Below are positions 32,042 to 38,170 of a DNA stretch of 38,170 nt, piece by piece. The stretch is from Bacteroidaceae bacterium. GTDB taxonomy: Bacteria; Bacteroidota; Bacteroidia; Bacteroidales; Bacteroidaceae. Within the stretch, counting starts at the first letter, position 1. Each line of letters begins with the position of its first letter. The DNA lies in NCBI GenBank assembly GCA_017557005.1, contig JAFZFZ010000065.1, positions 1-38,170 on the forward strand, written 5' to 3'. Made by a program: the position numbers and the translations under genes. The notes under the pieces were generated by a model. It ran no database searches. It saw nothing but the letters and a program-made list of their open reading frames with translations, and was not told the origin of the DNA.

Positions 32042-33979
32042 ATGCAACACGGATATGTAAAGGTGGGAGCGGCCATTCCCTTAGTAAGCGTGGCCGATAC
32101 GAAATATAATGTAGATCAAATGGTGGCTTTGGCTCACAAGGCCTACGAGGAGGGTGCTGAGATTACCGTATTCCCCGAATTGTGTGTGACGGGATACACC
32201 TGCGGCGACCTGTTTACCCAGCAGACACTGCTTCACGAGGCCGAGATAGGCATTGCACGTTTCGCACAAGCCACAAGCGAGCACGATACCATATACATCA
32301 TAGGTGCCCCTGTATATGTATGTGGAGCCCTGTATAACTGCGCCCTCGTATTGCAACAGGGCAAGATTCTCGGCATCGTGCCCAAATGCTACATCCCCAA
32401 CTACGGTGAGTTCAACGAGCGCCGCTGGTTCTCTACAGGCTACAACCTGCGCTTGGAGGACAACATCCAATATGCTGGCCAATCGGTACACATCGGTTCG
32501 TACCAAATCTTCCACACCGGTCGCTATGCCTTTGGTGTAGAGATCTGCGAGGACCTCTGGAGTGTGACACCGCCCAGCTCGGCACTGGCCCTCCAGGGAG
32601 CTGAGATCATCTTCAACCTCTCGGCATCAGACGAGGTAACCGGCAAGCACGACTACCTGCGCTCACTCCTGGCCCAGCAATCGGCACGTTGCATGGCCGG
32701 CTATGTATATAGCAGTTGCGGATTTGGTGAGTCTACCACCGACCTCGTATTCTCCGGCAAAGCCTTCGTGGCTGAGAACGGCAGCATCCTTGCCGAGGCC
32801 AAGCGCTTCTGCTTCGACACCCAGATGCTATACTCTGAGATCGACCTCGACAAGTTGCGCATGGAGCGCCGTGGCAACACCACGTTTGCTACCGCCCAGG
32901 CCGACCTCTTCCCCAAGGCAACCCACGTGCACACAGCACCCGTGAACGACAGACATTGCACGCTCACCCGCTACTACTCACGCCTCCCCTTCGTACCGCA
33001 GGGCGAACTGCTTGATGCACACTGCAACGAGATATTCAACACGCAGGTGGCAGCCTTGGCCAAGCGCCTCACCCATATCCATTGCTCCAAGGTGGTGTTA
33101 GGCATCTCGGGCGGACTCGATTCCACTTTGGCCCTCTTGGCTACGGTGCGCACCTTCGACCGTCTGCAGCTCCCCCGCACAGGCATCATCGGCATCACCA
33201 TGCCCGGCTTCGGCACTACCGACCGCACCTATCAGAATGCCCTCTCGTTGATGGAGCAGCTGGGCACCAGCATGCGCGAGATCAGCATCAAGGATGCCTG
33301 CATACAGCACTTCAGCGACATCGGTCACGACATCAGCATACACGACACCACCTATGAGAATGGCCAGGCACGCGAGCGCACCCAGCTACTCATGGACGTG
33401 GCCAACCGTGAGAATGCCATCGTAATAGGTACGGGCGACCTCTCGGAGCTTGCCCTCGGCTGGGCCACCTACAATGGCGACCACATGTCGATGTATGGCA
33501 TCAACGCCGGTATCCCCAAGACCCTCGTACGCCACCTCGTAGAGTGGGAAGCAACCCACACCTATGAGGGAGCCATACGCAACATCTTGCTCGATGTGGT
33601 GAACACCCCCATCAGCCCCGAGCTCATCCCCGCCAAGGAGGATGGCACCATCAAGCAGAAGACCGAAGACCTCGTGGGCCCCTATGAGTTGCACGACTTC
33701 TTCATCTACCACTTCATGCGCTCGGGCTACACCCCGTCAAAGATCTTCTACCTTGCATGCCGCACCTTCGAGGGCGAGTATGACAAGGCCACCATCAAGA
33801 AGTGGCTCACCACCTTCTTCCGTCGCTTCTTCCAGCAACAGTTCAAGCGCTCCTGCTTGCCCGATGGCCCCAAGGTGGGTAGCGTATCGCTGAGTCCGCG
33901 TGGCGACTGGCGCATGCCGAGTGATGCCAGCGCAGCCCGTTGGATAGCCGAGTGCGAACAGCTGAGCATCGAGAGCTAA
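32042..33979 (+). CDS. nadE: Glutamine-dependent NAD+ synthetase
   Basis: A 645-residue two-domain enzyme that makes NAD+ from nicotinate adenine dinucleotide, ATP and glutamine. N-terminal nitrilase-type amidase: FPELCVTGYTCGD (Glu46), GIVPKCYIPNYGEFNE (Lys), and VEICEDLW (Cys nucleophile). C-terminal synthetase: KVVLGISGGLDSTLALL P-loop near 353-369 and GTGDLSELALGWATYNGDHMSMYGINAGIPKTLV. I start at MQHGYVKVG (ATG 32042), since the eleven upstream codons overlap the promoter. First of a GC-rich run with two following genes; 18 bases to the next. Confidence 0.95.
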   Translation: MQHGYVKVGAAIPLVSVADTKYNVDQMVALAHKAYEEGAEITVFPELCVTGYTCGDLFTQQTLLHEAEIGIARFAQATSEHDTIYIIGAPVYVCGALYNCALVLQQGKILGIVPKCYIPNYGEFNERRWFSTGYNLRLEDNIQYAGQSVHIGSYQIFHTGRYAFGVEICEDLWSVTPPSSALALQGAEIIFNLSASDEVTGKHDYLRSLLAQQSARCMAGYVYSSCGFGESTTDLVFSGKAFVAENGSILAEAKRFCFDTQMLYSEIDLDKLRMERRGNTTFATAQADLFPKATHVHTAPVNDRHCTLTRYYSRLPFVPQGELLDAHCNEIFNTQVAALAKRLTHIHCSKVVLGISGGLDSTLALLATVRTFDRLQLPRTGIIGITMPGFGTTDRTYQNALSLMEQLGTSMREISIKDACIQHFSDIGHDISIHDTTYENGQARERTQLLMDVANRENAIVIGTGDLSELALGWATYNGDHMSMYGINAGIPKTLVRHLVEWEATHTYEGAIRNILLDVVNTPISPELIPAKEDGTIKQKTEDLVGPYELHDFFIYHFMRSGYTPSKIFYLACRTFEGEYDKATIKKWLTTFFRRFFQQQFKRSCLPDGPKVGSVSLSPRGDWRMPSDASAARWIAECEQLSIES

Positions 33980-33997
33980 CCTACCATCCAAGAGCCC

Positions 33998-34786
33998 ATG
34001 CGCAAGAGGGAGAAAGCAGCATATATAGTAGGAGTAGCGGCAGTCACGGCCATCTTTACCGCGATTACCAAGCCCTCGTTGCACCCCATCGACACGCATG
34101 AGCAGCCCGACACCATCGTGGTAGACACCGTGGTGCCCACCTTCCGCATATCAGCCTACGACAGTATCTTCCAGCGCTATGCCGACACCATCGGGTGGGA
34201 TTGGAAGATGTTGGCAGCCGTAGCCTACGTAGAGTCTAAGTTCGACACCTCGGCCACCTCGGCCGTGGGTGCACAAGGCCTGATGCAGATGATGCCACAG
34301 ACAGCCCGCGCCATGGGCGTCCCCGAGGGCATGGAGCGCGACCCCGAGGAGAGCGTGCGCGCAGCAGTCGACTACTTTGCATACCTATCCCGCCTCTTCC
34401 GCCGCGTCCCCGAGAACGAGCGCATCCACTTCGTGCTCGCCTCCTACAATGCAGGGTTCGGACACATCCAAGACGCCATGCGCCTTGCCGAGAAGTATGG
34501 CAAGAACCGCCACGTGTGGGATCACAGCGTAGAGACCTTCCTGCGCCTCAAGAACGACTCCATCTACTACACCGATTCGCTCTGCCGCAACGGTCGCTTC
34601 ACCGGTATCGAGACCACCCTTTTCGTACGCAAGGTACAACACAAGTACAGCGAATACTGTCTACGCGAAGAGCGCTACTGGGCCACCCACCGCGACACCA
34701 CACACTACGTGCCACTCGGCATCCCCGTATGCCTTGAGGAGGATATGCCCGATACCGATACCGACAACACCACCGCCCAGCTATGA
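33998..34786 (+). CDS. Membrane-anchored lytic transglycosylase (Slt/MltF type)
   Basis: A 262-residue protein: N-terminal membrane anchor (YIVGVAAVTAIFTAIT, 9-24), then an SLT domain with catalytic Glu79 in AYVESKFD, SAVGAQGLMQMMPQTA (88-103) and the ASYNAGFGHI block near 149-158. It cuts peptidoglycan between MurNAc and GlcNAc with anhydro product formation. The end is Asp/Thr-rich and probably flexible. It shares an ATGA overlap with the helicase gene, an odd coupling of wall and DNA functions. Confidence 0.9.
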   Translation: MRKREKAAYIVGVAAVTAIFTAITKPSLHPIDTHEQPDTIVVDTVVPTFRISAYDSIFQRYADTIGWDWKMLAAVAYVESKFDTSATSAVGAQGLMQMMPQTARAMGVPEGMERDPEESVRAAVDYFAYLSRLFRRVPENERIHFVLASYNAGFGHIQDAMRLAEKYGKNRHVWDHSVETFLRLKNDSIYYTDSLCRNGRFTGIETTLFVRKVQHKYSEYCLREERYWATHRDTTHYVPLGIPVCLEEDMPDTDTDNTTAQL

Positions 34787-37695
34787 GCCACCCCGATCGT
34801 TTGCGCCTACGCGTAAGCCACGTAGCTGCGCCCCACATCCACGGCACCGATGCCGAAGGCACGCCCCACACCTGCATCCTCACGGAAGCAGCCTACCGTG
34901 CCGACCTCGACGCACTGTGCGAGGGCGATACCATCATGCTGGTGGGCCTCACCTACCATGCCGACGGCACATTACACGCGCAGCGCCTCATCGTTGAGCC
35001 CGACTACCTCATCGATATCAGCACCCTCGCCGGTTGCTTCACCGAGAGCGGTGCCCACCCCATGCGCTACCTGCTCACCATGCTATCACCCAAGGATACC
35101 ACCAAGCCCATCCTCTTGGGTAATACCGCCAACCAGTTTCTCGACGATTGCGTCAACCACACCCCCGAGCGCCCCGCCTCCTTCGACACATCCATACGCA
35201 AAGCCTTTGCCACCGATGCCCTCAAGTTTGCCGTGTGCCCCGATATCAATGCCGCCTTCTTCCAGGAGGCGCGCACCCAATATGCCCATATCCAATCCAG
35301 CATCGACGCCCTCCACCGCCGCTACCCCAAGGGTCGTGAAGAGGGAGGCGCCATGCTTGAGCCCTCCTTCATCTGTCCGGCCCTCGGCCTGCAGGGAAGG
35401 CTCGACTACCTGCAGAGCAACCTCCGTTGCCTTGTCGAGCTCAAGTCGGGCAAGGCCGAAGAGTACTACTCCAAGCCCCAAGGCCCCAAGCAGGCCCATA
35501 CCGCACAGATGATGCTCTACCGCGAGATGCTACACCTCAACACCGGCATCCCTCGCCACGAGATCAGCGCCCTGCTCCTCTACTCGCGCTACCCCCTCTT
35601 CTTCGATGGCAGCCAGCACGCCACCATCGTCGACGAGGCCCTGGCACTGCGCAATGCCATCGTGCGTCTCATGCGCCAGCTTGCCACCGATACCGATACA
35701 GCCACGCTCTTTGCGTCGCTCACCCCCGACACCTTCAACACGCGCCCCCTCACCAGCCGCTTGTGGACCGACTACCTGCGTCCCCAGCTCACCCGCCTGC
35801 TCGCCCCCTTCCATACGGCCAACAGCACCACGTTGGCGTATTTCTACCGCTACCTGCGCTTCACGGCCGCCGAGCAATACCTTGCCAAGATCGGGCGCAA
35901 CGAGCGCGACCGCGCACAGAGCCACCTCTGGTGTCGCACCCACGAGGAGAAGATGGCCGATGGCGACATCATCACAGCCCTACGCCTACAATCCTTCACC
36001 CATGACGACGGTTGCGGGTACGACACGCTCACCTTCACCCTGTCGCCCACCGACGATGTGCCCAACTTCCGTCGGGGCGATATGATCCTGTTCTACATCA
36101 AGGAGCGCCCCACCGACGATGTCTCCACCCGCCAGGTACACAAGGGCACCCTGCTACATATCGATGCCCACACCCTGCGCATCGGTCTGCGCCAGCACCA
36201 GCACAGTGCAGCCGTGTTCCCCACCTCGGCCACCTATGCCATGGAGCACGACGTCAGCGATAGCGTCTTCGGCGCCCTCTACCGCAGCCTCTACGCCCTG
36301 CTACAAGCCCCCGAGGATACCCAGCGCCTGCTCTTGGGCGACCTGCTTCCCCGCACCGATGCCACCGCACAGCTCGTAGGCCACTACCCCGGTGCCGATA
36401 CCGATGCCATCGTGCACACCATCAAGCAAGCCACCGACTATGCCCTCATCGTAGGCGCACCGGGAGCGGGCAAGACCTCCATCCTCCTGCGCTCCATCGT
36501 AGAGGAGCACTACCGCCACACCCCGTGCAACATCCTGCTCATGGCCTACACCAACCGCGCCGTCGACGAGATCTGCCAGGCCCTCGAGCGCATCCCCGAT
36601 GCCCCCGACTACATACGCCTGGGTAGCGAGCAGAGTTGCGACGAGCGCTATGCCCACCGCACCCTCTCACGCCTCACCGCCCCCCTGCGCAATCGCGACG
36701 AGGTGCGCACCCTCATCCAGCACACCCGCATCGTGGTGAGCACCGTGAGCACAGCCGCCGGCCGCCCCGAGCTATTCGCGGCCAAGCAGTTTCAGCTCAC
36801 CATCGTCGACGAAGCCTCACAGATACTCGAGCCGCACCTCATCGGCCTGCTGGCCACGCTGAAGAGCAAGTTTGTACTTATCGGCGACCACAAGCAGCTC
36901 CCAGCCATCTCCGTGCAAACCGATGCCGAGGCCCTTATCCACACCCCCGCGCTCACCGCCCTCGGCTTCAGCAACTGCAAGCAGTCGCTCTTCGAGCGCC
37001 TCTACGCCCGCCTCACCACCCAAGGCCACACCGCCTGCATCGCCACCCTCTACCAGCAGGGCCGCATGCACCCCGAGGTGAGCCACTTTGCCAACCAGCG
37101 CTTCTATGCCAACCGCCTGCAGCCCGTGCCCCTGCCCCATCAGACGGCACCGCTCCCCTACACCACCTACGACAGCAGTTGCCCCATGCAACGCCTCATA
37201 GCCCAGCGCCGCACCGCCTTCATCCCCTGTCCACCGGCAGCTGACGACGTACGCTTCAAGACCAACCCCCACGAGGCACAGCTCTGCGCCTCGCTCGTAG
37301 CAGCCATCGTCAAGCTCTACCAAAGCAACGAGCTCCCCTACGATGCCCACCACACCATCGGCATCATCGCCCCCTTCCGAGGTCAGGGAGCCCTCATACG
37401 CCATGCGCTGAGCTCACTCGCCATCGACGAGTTCACCCAGCACATCAGCATCGACACCGTAGAGCGCTACCAAGGTAGCCAGCGCGACATCATCATCTAC
37501 TGCACCACCGTCACCACCCCCAGTCAGATGGAGCTCATAGTAGAGGCCGCCACACCAAGCAGCGACACCCCCTACCCGCTCGACCGCAAGCTCAACGTAG
37601 CCCTCACCCGAGCCCGCCAGCAGCTCTTCGTCATCGGCATCCCCCACGTACTGGACACCGACACCAACTACCGTGCCTTGATGCAAGAGCTATAA
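34783..37695 (+). CDS. Dna2-like nuclease-helicase (PD-(D/E)XK plus SF1)
   Basis: A 970-residue protein. N-terminal part about 1-90 binds-fold-like and unassigned; a Cas4/Dna2-type nuclease with GRLDYL (Asp208) and LVELKSGK (Glu219, Lys221) and a downstream Q in QMMLYREM; a middle linker with a beta-rich domain; then an SF1 helicase: GAPGAGKTS (558-566), AYTNRAVDEI, VDEASQI (675-681), LIGDHKQLPA, LYQQGRMHPEV, IAPFRGQGALI, ISIDTVERYQGSQRDIIIYC, and LNVALTRARQQLFVIG. The cysteines that bind an Fe-S cluster in Dna2/Cas4 are not evident after the nuclease motifs. Likely role is end processing or flap removal in DNA repair. Very GC-rich with strong C-ending codon use. Confidence 0.88.
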   Translation: MSHPDRLRLRVSHVAAPHIHGTDAEGTPHTCILTEAAYRADLDALCEGDTIMLVGLTYHADGTLHAQRLIVEPDYLIDISTLAGCFTESGAHPMRYLLTMLSPKDTTKPILLGNTANQFLDDCVNHTPERPASFDTSIRKAFATDALKFAVCPDINAAFFQEARTQYAHIQSSIDALHRRYPKGREEGGAMLEPSFICPALGLQGRLDYLQSNLRCLVELKSGKAEEYYSKPQGPKQAHTAQMMLYREMLHLNTGIPRHEISALLLYSRYPLFFDGSQHATIVDEALALRNAIVRLMRQLATDTDTATLFASLTPDTFNTRPLTSRLWTDYLRPQLTRLLAPFHTANSTTLAYFYRYLRFTAAEQYLAKIGRNERDRAQSHLWCRTHEEKMADGDIITALRLQSFTHDDGCGYDTLTFTLSPTDDVPNFRRGDMILFYIKERPTDDVSTRQVHKGTLLHIDAHTLRIGLRQHQHSAAVFPTSATYAMEHDVSDSVFGALYRSLYALLQAPEDTQRLLLGDLLPRTDATAQLVGHYPGADTDAIVHTIKQATDYALIVGAPGAGKTSILLRSIVEEHYRHTPCNILLMAYTNRAVDEICQALERIPDAPDYIRLGSEQSCDERYAHRTLSRLTAPLRNRDEVRTLIQHTRIVVSTVSTAAGRPELFAAKQFQLTIVDEASQILEPHLIGLLATLKSKFVLIGDHKQLPAISVQTDAEALIHTPALTALGFSNCKQSLFERLYARLTTQGHTACIATLYQQGRMHPEVSHFANQRFYANRLQPVPLPHQTAPLPYTTYDSSCPMQRLIAQRRTAFIPCPPAADDVRFKTNPHEAQLCASLVAAIVKLYQSNELPYDAHHTIGIIAPFRGQGALIRHALSSLAIDEFTQHISIDTVERYQGSQRDIIIYCTTVTTPSQMELIVEAATPSSDTPYPLDRKLNVALTRARQQLFVIGIPHVLDTDTNYRALMQEL

Positions 37696-37842
37696 CCCCC
37701 GTCGTTCGGGCGCGAGCCGTTATGGGGTGTAGTCATGTATGTGCAGTGATACAACGGTAATATATACGTCCTAAGACGATATTTTTCAGATGAAAAGTCC
37801 GCGTATCGCAAGCCTTGCCATCGAAGGATAGGCAAAGAACGC
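37696..37842. other. Non-coding gap after the helicase
   Basis: About 150 bases. I see no gene; a weak stem (GGGCGCGAGCC region) and AT-rich stretch only. Confidence 0.5.
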
Positions 37843-37875
37843 AAAGCCGCCTACACATATCAGGTAGACGGCCTT
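37843..37875. terminator. Bidirectional terminator-like hairpin
   Basis: AAAGCCG-C-CTAC pairs with GTAG-A-CGGC-CTTT around an eight-base loop. T-rich sequence follows on the plus strand (CTTTCTTTTG). It lies between the convergent helicase and mini-protein genes and could end both transcripts. Confidence 0.6.
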
Positions 37876-37882
37876 TCTTTTG

Positions 37883-37975
37883 CTACATCGTGCAGCTCAT
37901 CACACCCAGGGTGCCCGCAATGGCGGTGAGCACGGTGATAAGTAGTTTGATGATTTCTTTCCAGTTGATTTTCAT
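37883..37975 (-). CDS. Smalltalk-type mini-protein
   Basis: A 30-residue frame, too short for most gene callers: starts MKINWKEIIKLLITVLTAIAG and ends GVMSCTM. It matches the small Bacteroidales family annotated as smalltalk protein: a polar N-terminus with NWKE, one hydrophobic segment, and a final (T/M)SC that resembles a lipobox with almost nothing after it. If the Cys is lipidated and the leader is removed, only a tiny lipopeptide would remain; if not, it is a single-helix membrane peptide. Function unknown. Confidence 0.75.
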   Translation of the reverse strand: MKINWKEIIKLLITVLTAIAGTLGVMSCTM

Positions 37976-37983
37976 AGCTGTAA

Positions 37984-38044
37984 TTTACTATTTGACAATT
38001 TACTATTTACTATTTATTTACAATTTGATTATTTGACAATTGGC
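37984..38044. repeat. TTTACTA / TTTGACAA word array
   Basis: Seven- and eight-base words (TTTACTA, TTTGACAA, TTTACTA, TTTACTA, ... TTTGATTA, TTTGACAA) run from the mini-gene's upstream region to a TTCCGGATGGCAG header at about 38046, again showing the order array then header. Confidence 0.65.
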
Positions 38045-38045
38045 C

Positions 38046-38170
38046 TTCCGGATGGCAGCGAGAGCGGAGCAACTCGCAAAGATTCGTTAGATTCGTACGA
38101 TTCGTGTTCGAAAAAACACTCATATACTTGTTTATTATTTTTGACCACGAATAACACGAATATCACGAAT
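38046..38170. repeat. Header followed by facing nonamer arrays, cut by window edge
   Basis: TTCCGGATGGCAG is followed by GATTCGTTA-GATTCGTAC-GATTCGTGT nonamers (38081-38107) and, after 38 bases, by the opposite-strand words CACGAATAA-CACGAATAT-CACGAAT (38146-38170). The two arrays can pair as an imperfect long stem. The array may continue beyond the window. Confidence 0.75.

Noticed and set aside
34783..37695. Cas4 or CRISPR-associated helicase
   Set aside because: The nuclease motifs resemble Cas4/Dna2, but there are no other cas genes or repeats; a repair-type Dna2-like protein is the simpler reading.

Overview
The window looks like a chromosomal segment from a Bacteroidales bacterium of the Prevotella/Bacteroides group; I cannot name the species. 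Reasons: several genes have the Bacteroidetes TAnnTTTG promoter box instead of TATAAT; there is a short primary sigma factor without region 1.1; and the protein families (DUF3874-type VirE, DUF3791/DUF3990, a smalltalk-type mini-protein, an OmpP1/FadL-like barrel, a Bacteroidales-style Wza/Wzc pair) are typical of that order. I saw no tRNA, rRNA or CRISPR array. Composition is uneven: the polysaccharide locus is AT-rich, while the right end (nadE to the nuclease-helicase) is clearly GC-rich.

Layout. (1) 1-4018 is an accessory stretch: the 5' end of a transposase, a VirE-type P-loop protein without its usual N-terminal domain, about 1.3 kb of non-coding DNA made of short degenerate repeat words and hairpin modules, and a three-gene, translationally coupled DUF3791/DUF3990 operon that resembles a toxin-antitoxin unit. 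(2) 4135-11100 is mostly core: an outer-membrane barrel and a serine-rich secreted protein in one minus-strand operon, prmA transcribed divergently from them with a twin palindrome between the promoters, then a minus-strand operon rpoD - small secreted protein - clostripain-family lipoprotein. (3) 11396-30016 is an exopolysaccharide/capsule locus: Wzx flippase, GT2, GT2, a zone of three truncated gene starts, LicD-type transferase, GT8, GT2, Wzy-like polymerase, two GT4 enzymes, then a PqqD-like / nucleotidyltransferase / HPr-kinase-like cassette, and from a second promoter another GT4, Wza-like export lipoprotein, Wzc-like tyrosine kinase and an OmpA-family protein. (4) 30118-38170 holds a possible IS end, a GH51 arabinofuranosidase (minus), a divergent nadE - lytic transglycosylase - Dna2-like nuclease-helicase run, a smalltalk-type mini-gene (minus), and more repeat arrays running off the edge.

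How the genes fit together: the glycosyltransferases and LicD would build a lipid-linked repeat unit, Wzx would flip it, Wzy would polymerise it, and Wzc/Wza would control and export the chain. No initiating sugar-phosphate transferase is present, so that step must be encoded elsewhere. The three-gene PqqD/nucleotidyltransferase/kinase cassette does not belong to any standard polysaccharide step; it resembles the accessory genes of some lasso-peptide clusters but has no visible precursor, cyclase or protease. It is the best candidate in the window for an undescribed system.

A second theme is non-coding. Intergenic DNA at several places is built from 6-, 7- and 9-base degenerate words, often next to a CATCCGGATGGCAG-like header. 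A three-hairpin module occurs twice, 9 kb apart and in opposite orientations, with compensatory base changes in two stems, which points to selection for structure. Repeat words also appear to form both ends of the virE reading frame.
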